A DNA stretch of 21,479 bases from Aquiflexum sp041749095 (lineage in GTDB: Bacteria > Bacteroidota > Bacteroidia > Cytophagales > Cyclobacteriaceae), in the NCBI RefSeq assembly GCF_041749095.1, contig NZ_JBGTCA010000368.1:1-21479 (forward strand), written 5' to 3'. The position numbers were made by a program, and so were the translations under genes. How positions within the stretch are numbered: position 1 is the first letter of the stretch; the number at the start of each line of letters is the position of its first letter. Positions 8,966-16,098 of this stretch are shown one piece after another. The notes below the pieces were generated by a model. That model saw only the letters and a program-made list of their open reading frames with translations. It was not told the DNA's origin and made no database searches.

Positions 8966-9145
8966 ATGAACAAATATATGATTTATTACACTTTTTTAAA
9001 TACTGGTTCTGGAAAATATGAAAACCATGAAGAAGTAATGGAAAGCCTGTCATTGCCAATATTTGAAGAGGTTAAAAACCATTTGAAAAAGAAACATCGC
9101 CAAGGAAAAATTGGTGTTTTCACGTGGTTTGAAATAAAGGGTTAA
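8966..9145 (+). CDS. Small hypothetical protein
   Basis: A 59-residue frame starting MNKYMIYYTFLNTGSGKYEN and ending TWFEIKG. A longer frame opens at a TTG at 8921, but the ATG at 8966 is a more natural start. The product is charged and amphipathic, with an E/K-rich helix (EEVKNHLKKKHRQGK), no signal peptide and no domain I know. The composition looks protein-like, but there is no operon partner. It could be a genuine small protein or a gene fragment in this decayed stretch. Confidence 0.35.
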   Translation: MNKYMIYYTFLNTGSGKYENHEEVMESLSLPIFEEVKNHLKKKHRQGKIGVFTWFEIKG

Positions 9146-9409
9146 TTATAAATCTGAAATTATTGATATGATACCATATTTTTTTATATCCTCAAAATCT
9201 GTTTTGAGTTTCTTGACCAATCGATGCTGCACTTATGTATATGGGTTATAGGAAAACTCATTGGGATTCTTGTCAATTTGAAAGGCGGATTCTAAACCAT
9301 ACAGATTTTTCGGGGTAATACCTTTTGTAAGATTTTTTACTTTTCTTTCTCGATTGAATAATGGCCGATATTGTCCGTCCAATAGGTAAAATCTGCATCT
9401 TGCAGATAT
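9146..9409 (-). pseudogene. Possible degraded coding fragment with in-frame stop
   Basis: On the minus strand the frame open from 9409 to 9236 reads like protein (FYLLDGQYRPLFNR then GITPKNLYGLESAFQID), hits TAA at 9235-9233, and continues (VQHRLVKKLKTDFED) to a second TAA at 9148-9146. It is in a different frame from the serine-hydrolase scrap just upstream. I do not recognise the family. Read-through of the stop would give one coherent hydrophilic tail, which is why I list it as probable relic coding DNA rather than a gene. Confidence 0.3.
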
Positions 9410-9595
9410 TCATCAATGGATTTTCCTGTAATTAACTCAATGATATGAGATAACACAATCAAATCTGACCTGCCGAGAATGTGTGATGCAACCTTTCCTG
9501 TCCTTGGGGTATCTTCTTTACTAGAAAGCCTGTTAATTATCTCAACTTTATCAAAAATCAGTATGTAGAATCGCTTCACCACTAGTGTTCCGGTT
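9337..9595 (-). pseudogene. Serine-hydrolase (beta-lactamase-like) fragment
   Basis: Within a 137-codon minus-strand frame (9337-9750), the stretch GRSDLIVLSHIIELITGKSIDEYLQ matches the conserved helix after the YSN motif of class C beta-lactamase-like hydrolases ('YSNLGY.LLG.IIE..TGKS..EYL'). The preceding and following residues do not continue the family: there is no SxxK upstream and no C-terminal half downstream. The first ~50 codons of the frame are merely antisense to the start of the plus-strand hydrolase at 9620, so I limit the call to the part left of it. I infer a dead gene fragment, the second of three such pieces in the window. Confidence 0.45.
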
Positions 9596-9619
9596 ATGTT
9601 CAATTTAATAAACGAGTAT

Positions 9620-10645
9620 ATGAGGATTATTAAAAATGTTTTTAAAGTTTTGGCGCTGATTATCATCTCAATAATTATTTCATTGGGCATATTATGGCTG
9701 TGGCCTGAGCGAACCCCCGCCATAACCAAGAGTGACAATTCAGTAGCCAAAATAGATTACATTAAAATTGGTGATGTTGAACAATGCGTGTTAATAAGAG
9801 GACACAATACCAATAATCCTATCCTTCTTTTCCTGCATGGAGGACCAGGTATGCCTCTGATGTATCTAGCTCACGAATTTCAAAGACCTTTGGAAGAAAA
9901 TTTCACAGTTGTTCAGTGGGACAGACGGGGAGCAGGTAAAACTTACGCGAGAAATAAACCTTCGGTTGAAAGCATAAACGTCAGACAAATTCTGGATGAC
10001 GCATATGAATTGATTGACACTTTAAAAAACAGGTACAACCAAAAGCAAATTATCCTTGTCGGTCATTCTTTTGGCACATATTTAGGAAGTATTATGGTGA
10101 CTGAAAAGCCTGAGTTGTTCAGTCAATATGTTTCTGTTGGTCAAGTAGTTGATGAAAAGAAGGCAAGAATTTTACAAGAAAGATTTATAAGTGAACAGGC
10201 GGATTTAAAAGGAAGAAGTGAAATAATAGAGGAGTTAAATAAATCCAACAACTCAAACCTTGAAAATTGGCTCTTTGAATTTGGTGGAGAGTTGAAAAAT
10301 AGCAAATCTTTTTTTCCCTTAGTTTGGTCTGGAATGTGGGCTCCTGAATATACCCTACCAGAGGTATTTAAAGTCGCTGAAGCTTCTTCTTTCAGTTCTT
10401 CCAATATGAAGTATAATGTGTTAACAAACAGTATTTATAATGAAATAAGGGAGTACCAAATACCTGTATATTTTATTGCAGGAAAATCAGATTATACGAC
10501 TCCACATGAGTTAATTTCTGAATACTATTTTTTGATTAACGCTCCAAAAAAGGAAATGATTTATTTTGAAAATTCTGCCCACTTCCCTTTTTTTGAAGAA
10601 CCTTATAAATTTAGTCAGGTGATTAATAGTTTATTTATTAAATAA
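9620..10645 (+). CDS. Alpha/beta hydrolase, proline iminopeptidase-like (S33)
   Basis: 341 residues from the ATG at 9620. An upstream in-frame ATG at 9596 would add eight residues before the membrane segment, and I prefer 9620 because it gives a standard K/R-then-hydrophobic N-terminus. Residues ~7-28 form a signal anchor (VLALIIISIIISLGILWLW). HGGPG (73-77) is the proline-iminopeptidase oxyanion signature, and QWDRRGAGKT (99-108) follows. The nucleophile elbow GHSFG has Ser150; Asp291 lies in FIAGKSDYTTP and His321 in ENSAHFPFFEEP, so the triad is complete. It is probably a membrane-tethered or periplasmic aminopeptidase/esterase. No operon partner is visible, and flanking DNA on both sides holds broken genes, yet this gene appears intact. 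Confidence 0.85.
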   Translation: MRIIKNVFKVLALIIISIIISLGILWLWPERTPAITKSDNSVAKIDYIKIGDVEQCVLIRGHNTNNPILLFLHGGPGMPLMYLAHEFQRPLEENFTVVQWDRRGAGKTYARNKPSVESINVRQILDDAYELIDTLKNRYNQKQIILVGHSFGTYLGSIMVTEKPELFSQYVSVGQVVDEKKARILQERFISEQADLKGRSEIIEELNKSNNSNLENWLFEFGGELKNSKSFFPLVWSGMWAPEYTLPEVFKVAEASSFSSSNMKYNVLTNSIYNEIREYQIPVYFIAGKSDYTTPHELISEYYFLINAPKKEMIYFENSAHFPFFEEPYKFSQVINSLFIK

Positions 10646-10848
10646 AATTCAGGAATTTCTTTTTAACCTAGGTCTCAAGTAATTAATAAAAAGTGGTTAT
10701 ACCTACCCAATCATTTTACACAAGAGAGGGTAATATCCCAAACGACTATAACATACTTAGGAAGATGCGAAATTCGTCATTACATAGGGGAAACTTGATT
10801 TAATCACTGAAAACCAATTTTGGGAAGCTGATCTGACTGATGTGCTTT

Positions 10849-11923
10849 TCAAAATTCCAAAATTTTAATGATTTCCTGACTTAAGGCTATATGTGGGCGT
10901 TTTCCATCTTTTAATTCATCTACATTGCTTAATACTACTATGCTAACATCATTTTCTTTAATAAAATAAGATATAGCATTGCCCCACCCTTCTTCATTTC
11001 CCCTTAAAGAGACGATGTTTTTATCTCCTATTGCTTTAACAAATAAACCATACCCGTATTCATTCTTATCAAAAGGTTCTTCTGATTGGAGTTTTATAAT
11101 TCCTCTATTTAGGGTTTCCATTGACTCAATTGTTAAGAGAGTATTCATTGTAAACAACCTATTAAGTTTGACCAAATCATGAGCAGTACTAAATATACCT
11201 GTTGGACCTACATAACCATAATTCCGATTTTTGATTTTGTTTTTGGGTTTAAAATTAGGAATAACTTTACTTTGTTCTGAATCATGATATTGATACCAAA
11301 ATATAGTAGAACCCATATCTAATGGGTTTAAAATGTTTTCTTGGATGAAATCTTCCCAGCTTTTTTGGCCCACCTTTTCTATAATCATCGCCAAAAGGCT
11401 ATAGTTATTTCCGCTATAAATAAAGCCCTCACCTGGTCTGCTTTTAAGTGGGGATGAGAATATTTTGCTAATTGCTGCCTCTATGCTTTCTATTCCATCA
11501 GCTGCATAATTATTCGGTAAACCTGACTGATGTGTAAGAAGGTGGTGAATTGTAATTTCAGATGCTGGTACAGATTTTATTTTCCAGATACTTAGTGATA
11601 GGGTCATTAACATCAATCAACCCGTGATCGCATAATTGCAAAATTGCCACAGCAGTAAAGGCTTTAGCTATGGAGGCTATATTAAATAAAGTATTACTGG
11701 TAATTTCATTTTTTTTTCTTTTATCTATGAAGCCCGTGTTAATGGTTTTAACTATATTGTCTCCTTTTGCAATAACGATGGTGCCGTTGTACCCTTTATT
11801 TTCAAACTTTAGTACGGACTGCTCCAAACTCTCTAACTTTTTTGTATCAAAGGTTTGGGAAAATACAATCCCTAGCGGGAAGTAAATTAGCAAAATGCAT
11901 AACAAAGTGATTTTTCTTTTCAT
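10849..11923 (-). pseudogene. Secreted beta-lactamase-family serine hydrolase split by a frameshift
   Basis: Two overlapping minus-strand frames together make one full-length protein of about 355 residues. The first (11923 to 11558) has a signal peptide (LLCILLIYFPLGIVFSQ) and the catalytic SxxK (NIASIAKAFTA, Ser84/Lys87). The second continues with ITIHHLLTHQSGLPNN, the YSGN motif (GFIYSGNNYSLLAMIIEK) and GPTGIFSTAHDLVKL, and ends IALSQEIIKILEF. The join lies at the A-rich AAATAAAATCTG (plus 11571-11583): deleting one A would give ITKYLENKSVPASEIT without a break. The usual HxG third motif reads LRGNEEGW here, so the His is replaced. This is either a recent pseudogene or a base-calling error; all other parts look well conserved. 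Confidence 0.8.
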
Positions 11924-11963
11924 GTTCCCGCTAGTTAAAGGGTGGATAAATTTTCTTTTTTAG

Positions 11964-12104
11964 GAAAGAGGATTTACCGTTATTATTAAAGCCAGAGAGG
12001 GCCGCTGGTTTGGTGCCCTTTTGATCACCATGATGACGGTCAGCTATCAGGCCGTCCGTGCTGCCACAAAAAATCTTGTCAAGAGTTTAAGGTCGGAGAA
12101 GTGA
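11964..12104 (+). pseudogene. Orphan C-terminal tail of an FtsX/MacB-type ABC permease
   Basis: A 46-codon plus-strand frame ending in TGA encodes WFGALLITMMTVSYQAVRAA followed by TKNLVKSLRSEK. This is the last membrane helix and exit motif ('TVSxQAxKAAxxNPVxSLRxE') found at the very end of MacB/FtsX-like permeases of Bacteroidota. Nothing upstream belongs to such a permease: an in-frame TAG lies at 11961 and the neighbouring gene is a minus-strand hydrolase. GC content is visibly higher than in the flanks. I infer a deletion or rearrangement scar, the right junction of a lost ABC transporter gene. Confidence 0.7.
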
Positions 12105-12197
12105 AGGTGCCCTAAAAAAGATAAGCCATGATATCATTTAGCGAAATGAAGAAATCCTTAAAAAAAAAAGATGGATGCATTGAACCTTGCCCTTCTT
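12105..12197. other. Short gap with A10 tract
   Basis: It contains ten A in a row at 12160-12169, which is a T10 run about 30 nt after the stop of the minus-strand dioxygenase gene. No strong stem precedes it, so it is at best a weak terminator. Confidence 0.35.
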
Positions 12198-13403
12198 TCA
12201 TTGCTGTCCTGTTTTGGGTAAATCAAAGTATTCATTAATTGTCTGATCAAGTCTTATACCTAACAATTTAAAATTTTCCTGGTTAGCTTTTAAGTCAGTG
12301 AACTTATCAATGATTGTACTTCGCTTGTAAATAATAAAAGTATTTTCGTTATCTGGATTAATTTTGTTCAGATCGATTTCTGAATCTGTATCCAAAAAGG
12401 AAGGAACAAAAGTCAATGCTACTTTATCCAAAAATAATTCTTTTCCAAGTTTTGCCAATACCATTTCTCTGTCTTGTTTGTTATATTTCTTTTCATTCCC
12501 ATATACAAAATACACCTTCAAATATTTTTCTCTATTCTTGCTTTCTTTTTCCAAGAAGGTCAGCCACAGTTTAATCTCATCCCAATTCGGATTGTTGCCA
12601 ACAAAATAGAGTATTCCGTGATACCAACCATATTTGCATATTGGGCAGGTTCTTGTCCCTTTGTCCGGACCCCAAGCGTGAAAGGGTATAAATGAAATAA
12701 TGTCCTCACCGATATTTCTTCCTGAGTTTATATCATCTCTTGGTTTTTGTGGGTAAAAAGGAATGTTCAATCCAAGAATAATATTTCTTTCACCAATATT
12801 TATACCGTCTTTATGAACCAGTCGTAGGATCCCACTTCCACATCGGTTTTCCATTATATTTCTTTTTGCAGAAGTTAATAGTTTGTCATCATCAAATACA
12901 AAATCATCAATATAATATTCCTTGATCTCATTGGGTTCTTTTACAGTTATATGAATGTGGGCAGGTTCATCATTGGTTACATATGCTCCAGGTCTTACCG
13001 TATAGATGAAATATTTGCCCAGACTATCTGTTTTTACCCACCCTCGAATGTATCCATGTGTCTGTCCAAGATTGTTTGGTGGCATGCTCCTACTCTCATC
13101 CTCCTTGTGTAAATATTTTCCCTCTGGATTAGTTTGGTAATAATACAAAAGAACATCGGGTGCCGGAGTTTTCCCATCTAATTGATAAACAATTCCTGTA
13201 AGCAGGATTTTCTGTCCATTTTGATACCATCCCGAACTTGTATCGATAGAACTGATTATTTTAGGAATACCATAATATGTAAATTCACGATTTTCAAATG
13301 CACCCCCAATTGTTTGTTCATTGTTTTGGTTATTTTGTGCATAACAACCTGTAAAAAAAATGCAACACGGGAAAAGCAGCCAAATTTGATTATTTCGTTT
13401 CAT
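12198..13403 (-). CDS. Lipoprotein: intradiol dioxygenase-like domain fused to a CxxC thioredoxin-like region
   Basis: 401 residues with a lipoprotein signal (lipobox FTGC, Cys20). Residues ~60-200 match the intradiol ring-cleavage dioxygenase fold. By alignment with protocatechuate 3,4-dioxygenase beta, the four iron ligands are all present: Tyr97 (GKYLHKED), Tyr141 (RPGAYV), His149 and His151 (AHIHI), with the framework RGWVKTDSLGKYFIYTV between them. Residues ~238-401 form a second region with HAWGPDKGTRTCPICKYG (Cys253, Cys256) and alternating strands and helices (KVYFVYG, FIIYKRS) that suggest a thioredoxin-like fold with the CxxC in an unusual setting. I infer a cell-envelope protein with an oxidative and a redox module; a real aromatic substrate is uncertain. 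It follows the NTF2-like lipoprotein by 21 nt, probably in one operon. Confidence 0.75.
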   Translation of the reverse strand: MKRNNQIWLLFPCCIFFTGCYAQNNQNNEQTIGGAFENREFTYYGIPKIISSIDTSSGWYQNGQKILLTGIVYQLDGKTPAPDVLLYYYQTNPEGKYLHKEDESRSMPPNNLGQTHGYIRGWVKTDSLGKYFIYTVRPGAYVTNDEPAHIHITVKEPNEIKEYYIDDFVFDDDKLLTSAKRNIMENRCGSGILRLVHKDGINIGERNIILGLNIPFYPQKPRDDINSGRNIGEDIISFIPFHAWGPDKGTRTCPICKYGWYHGILYFVGNNPNWDEIKLWLTFLEKESKNREKYLKVYFVYGNEKKYNKQDREMVLAKLGKELFLDKVALTFVPSFLDTDSEIDLNKINPDNENTFIIYKRSTIIDKFTDLKANQENFKLLGIRLDQTINEYFDLPKTGQQ

Positions 13404-13424
13404 AATTTATTTCTTCTATTTGTT

Positions 13425-13934
13425 TCAGTTCCTATACTCCTTCCCGTTGATGAAAATATCTCCGCCAAGCTCCTTCACTTCATAATTCATCCAACCATTT
13501 TTAGTTTTTTTCCAGCTTTCGATATGATTTTGGGTAGTTAAAATAGTGTCAATTGTTTTACCATCTCTTTGGAACATAAGCCTTTCCCAACGCTGGGAAG
13601 TAAAAACAATGGCACTGTCTCCATTGATTGTTATGCTGTCGGCAATATATTGATTACTTAAAGTCCTATCTATTATACTCCAGTCCCTAATCGTGTATTC
13701 TTTCTGCACTTCTCGACTAATGATTTCCCCACTTTGGTCGTAGATCACAAAGTCCTCGGGAATCAAGGACATATATAATTCAATGTCTTTAGTTGCGACA
13801 GCCAAAACACACCTGTCTAATTGGTGTTGAATTTCATCCCTAATTTGTGATTCCGACTCTGTTCCATTTGTACTGCAACCAAGAGCAATCAAGAAAAACG
13901 ATAAATTCATTTTTCTTTTCAGCAATTCTTTCAT
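13425..13934 (-). CDS. NTF2-like (SnoaL/DUF4440-type) lipoprotein
   Basis: 169 residues. The N-terminus KELLKRK then LSFFLIALGC with Cys20 is a lipoprotein signal, which favours the ATG at 13934 over the internal Met9. The body has the NTF2-fold pattern: a first helix (IRDEIQHQLDRCVLAVATKD), 'YMSLIPEDFVIYDQSG', and three closing strands (DSAIVFTSQRWERLMF, IDTILTTQNHIESWKKTKNGW, MNYEVKEL). This is the usual form of small secreted SnoaL/ketosteroid-isomerase-like proteins in Bacteroidota. A catalytic role cannot be read from sequence; ligand binding is possible. It is 21 nt upstream of the dioxygenase-like lipoprotein, and its start overlaps the stop of the small frame above it, which suggests co-transcription. 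Confidence 0.75.
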   Translation of the reverse strand: MKELLKRKMNLSFFLIALGCSTNGTESESQIRDEIQHQLDRCVLAVATKDIELYMSLIPEDFVIYDQSGEIISREVQKEYTIRDWSIIDRTLSNQYIADSITINGDSAIVFTSQRWERLMFQRDGKTIDTILTTQNHIESWKKTKNGWMNYEVKELGGDIFINGKEYRN

Positions 13935-14140
13935 ATTAATATTGGTTTTAGTTTTAGAAATAATGATATTATGATAGAAGTATTAAAATGTTCACTAGAA
14001 TTTGATTCCGGGAAATTTTTTTCCCAGTCAAATTTGTAATGGTTTATTACACTATCAGCAACAGGATTGAAAACCTCATGACCAGTGGAAGTGGATACCA
14101 GAAAACAATAAATACCTAAGATTAAATTTCGGGATTCCAT
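13931..14140 (-). CDS. Small hypothetical ORF, possibly a truncated secreted protein
   Basis: 69 residues. The stop codon overlaps the ATG of the NTF2-like lipoprotein, which would allow translational coupling. The N-terminus (ESRNLILGIYCFLVSTSTG) could be a weak signal peptide. The rest (HEVFNPVADSVINHYKFDWE) is unlike any family I know, and the C-terminal third is a low-complexity hydrophobic stretch. It may be a genuine leader gene, the stump of a longer gene, or chance. The position inside the apparent operon is the main support. Confidence 0.3.
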   Translation of the reverse strand: MESRNLILGIYCFLVSTSTGHEVFNPVADSVINHYKFDWEKNFPESNSSEHFNTSIIISLFLKLKPILI

Positions 14141-14222
14141 ATGGACGATTTATTTATATGCAATGATGTGCAAAAATCGCCATAAAGAATTTTTATCTAC
14201 AGGTTAATACGATAAGAAGAGG

Positions 14223-15062
14223 TTATTCTTGTGTATCCTGATGGATTGCTTTGAATTTCTCTTTGAAAACTGACGAGTAATTCCTACTTAATCTCAGTTC
14301 CGTGCCGTCCGCCAAAGTTAAATCGTAGTCGCCATTGAGTCTTGACCTATAAGAATATACCTTATTGATATTTACAATTGTGGATTTATGTATACGGACA
14401 AAAATTTCATGATCAAGTTTTCCTGAAACAGACTTTAAAGTTTCCTTGTGAATGTACTTTTTCGCCGTGAGATGGATGTTGATATATGGAGGATTGGAAG
14501 AGATAAACAAAATCTCATTTGTATATATACTCATTCGCTTGTTTCCGTCTATGATTAAAAAGTTTGTGACGCACTTATTACGGTTTGTCGAATCATTAGG
14601 ACTTGGAGTATTTGAGGTCCCAATAAGCTTTTTTTTGAATGATGTATAAAGGACAAATGGAACAGTATAGACTATGGCGAGAATTAAAATATATTCAGTC
14701 AATCCATAATGCAATGTCTGATAATAAGAAAAAGTGTGGTAATAGAAAAATTCGGATCCTAACCAAACAATTGCAGGGTAAGCAAAAAAGTGGATTACTA
14801 TTGGAACCAATATACGTGGAATTAACCATTTCTTTTCCCGGCCTTCAGGCATAAAAAATTGTCCATAAAGAAGTGGTATAAACAGCAACCAAAAAGTACT
14901 GAATAAAAATGATTCTGATAAATAAAATGATGAATTATGAAATATTGAATTCAAAAAATCCAATCCAATGGTAAGGATTATACAAACTGTCAAGGTTATT
15001 AGAAGGAAAACAATCCTTTTCATTCGCAAAGAATTGAAATTAGCTGTCAATTTTTTTATCAT
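14223..15062 (-). CDS. LytTR-type transcriptional regulator with membrane domain
   Basis: 279 residues. The N-terminal half has four membrane helices at about 16-33, 50-67, 81-101 and 121-140. After a polar linker, residues ~166-272 form a LytTR DNA-binding domain: the strand IYTNEILFISSNPPYINIHL, then FVRIHKSTIVNINKV (211-225) and the final LSRNYSSVFKEKF (248-260), the usual 'hRxHrS.lVN...i..' and 'lSR.y...f' signatures. There is no receiver domain, so the signal probably enters through the membrane part. An internal Met14 is a possible alternative start. It reads into the small ORF, NTF2-like lipoprotein and dioxygenase lipoprotein after an ~80-nt gap and may control them or itself. Confidence 0.85.
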   Translation of the reverse strand: MIKKLTANFNSLRMKRIVFLLITLTVCIILTIGLDFLNSIFHNSSFYLSESFLFSTFWLLFIPLLYGQFFMPEGREKKWLIPRILVPIVIHFFAYPAIVWLGSEFFYYHTFSYYQTLHYGLTEYILILAIVYTVPFVLYTSFKKKLIGTSNTPSPNDSTNRNKCVTNFLIIDGNKRMSIYTNEILFISSNPPYINIHLTAKKYIHKETLKSVSGKLDHEIFVRIHKSTIVNINKVYSYRSRLNGDYDLTLADGTELRLSRNYSSVFKEKFKAIHQDTQE

Positions 15063-15077
15063 TTTTTGATTTGGTAA

Positions 15078-15112
15078 CCTGATAGATTAATACATCAATC
15101 AGGCCTTTTTTT
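15078..15112 (+). terminator. Terminator-like hairpin without a matching plus-strand gene
   Basis: CCTGAT (15078-15083) pairs with ATCAGG (15098-15103), followed by CC and seven T on the plus strand. No plus-strand gene ends here. On the minus strand, where the cupin is read, the hairpin lacks a T tract. It might still end cupin transcripts or an antisense RNA. Confidence 0.35.
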
Positions 15113-15226
15113 CAAGGGCTATTCTTTAGTAGGCTAAATGTTGTGTGCAGTTTGTATGTTAATTTTTTCAATTAGTTCATGTCTATCCTGGATTAATCTT
15201 TGATTAGCTGGCACTTGATAATTGTT

Positions 15227-15688
15227 CTAGTCCGGAAGCGGTCCAATCAACTCAACACCATATTCTTGGCATGCTTTAATAATAACCGCATCATCTACAG
15301 TTGCTTCTGATGAAGGTAAGGATATAGCCCGGTAGAACTCTGCATGATGTGGAGTTGTCAGAATAAGGTATCGTACTACCTCTGAATCGATGCGGAAACC
15401 GTGTACAGTACCTTTTGGAATGTGGACAAATGCACCCGAAATGGCTCGAATTCCGGGCTTACCGTCAAGAAAGAATGTCACTTCACCTTCGAGAATGTAA
15501 AAGGACTCTACATCGTTATCGTGTTTATGTAGTGGGACACTTATACCACGTATTGACCGCTCTTCAACGAGGCCAAAGGCTCCGTCAGTGAGTGCTCCTG
15601 TAGCCAGAAAGTAAGTTGAGGTCTTCCCCATCCATCGCAACTCGCTCTCATAAGGTTGGTATATATATGCCTTGGTAGTCTTATTCAT
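15227..15688 (-). CDS. Single-domain cupin (quercetin-dioxygenase-like)
   Basis: 153 residues with both cupin motifs: PLHKHDNDVESFYILEGEVTF gives the metal ligands His54, His56 and Glu61, and GAFVHIPKGTVHGF gives His96. The spacing is that of Cupin_2 proteins annotated as quercetin 2,3-dioxygenase-like or as cupin-domain oxidoreductases. There is no signal peptide, so it acts in the cytoplasm. Substrate is unknown. Codon choice (CGT, CGA, GTC, ACC) and base composition look less AT-rich than the neighbouring genes, hinting at a different origin. It stands alone: ~90 nt separate it from the coiled-coil ORF upstream and ~160 nt from the LytTR gene downstream. Confidence 0.8.
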   Translation of the reverse strand: MNKTTKAYIYQPYESELRWMGKTSTYFLATGALTDGAFGLVEERSIRGISVPLHKHDNDVESFYILEGEVTFFLDGKPGIRAISGAFVHIPKGTVHGFRIDSEVVRYLILTTPHHAEFYRAISLPSSEATVDDAVIIKACQEYGVELIGPLPD

Positions 15689-15779
15689 AATTCCTATGTA
15701 TTTGTTTAAAATTGTGAAATAATTTGCGCTTAACTTCCTTAAAAGTATTAAATCTTTTCTAAGTAACTACTGCTATTCC

Positions 15780-16028
15780 TCAATCGCATCCCCCTCCCTT
15801 CACCACCAACCCCTCCAACTCCAAATCCCTCAACTTCATCCCGGCAAGCAACAGATTGTCAGACTCGATATATTCCTGACATTCATGGATCATGGCTATC
15901 AATTTTTTTGCTTTATCGATCCTTTCAAATGGAAAAGGATCAAGATTAGATTTAATAATCTTATTCAATTTCTCATTGATCTGCGCTTCCCTTTGTTTCA
16001 GTTCTGACTTTACTTTTATCACATCCAT
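15780..16028 (-). CDS. Small coiled-coil hypothetical protein
   Basis: 82 residues from the ATG at 16028; an in-frame TTG at 16037 would add three residues and is less likely. Residues ~3-30 (KVKSELKQREAQINEKLNK) and ~38-70 are amphipathic helices with heptad-like spacing, so a small helical hairpin or dimer is likely. The C-terminus ends in VVKGGGCD. There is no membrane segment or known domain. It lies 70 nt downstream of the exonuclease-BRCT gene on the same strand and may share its transcript; a link to DNA metabolism is only a guess. Confidence 0.55.
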   Translation of the reverse strand: MDVIKVKSELKQREAQINEKLNKIIKSNLDPFPFERIDKAKKLIAMIHECQEYIESDNLLLAGMKLRDLELEGLVVKGGGCD

Positions 16029-16098
16029 GATTGTCAATTATATTAGCATAATGAAGTTTATAATATAAACAATAATTTTAAAAATAGTAGAGAATGGA

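Noticed and set aside
10794..10865. Short plus-strand reading ending in FWEADLTDVLFKIPKF
   Set aside because: It looks mildly protein-like but is only ~22 codons long after a stop, with no family match I can defend.
12128..12238. Small plus-strand ORF after the permease tail
   Set aside because: It is built around an A10 tract and the antisense of the dioxygenase 3' end, so no coding signal is evident.
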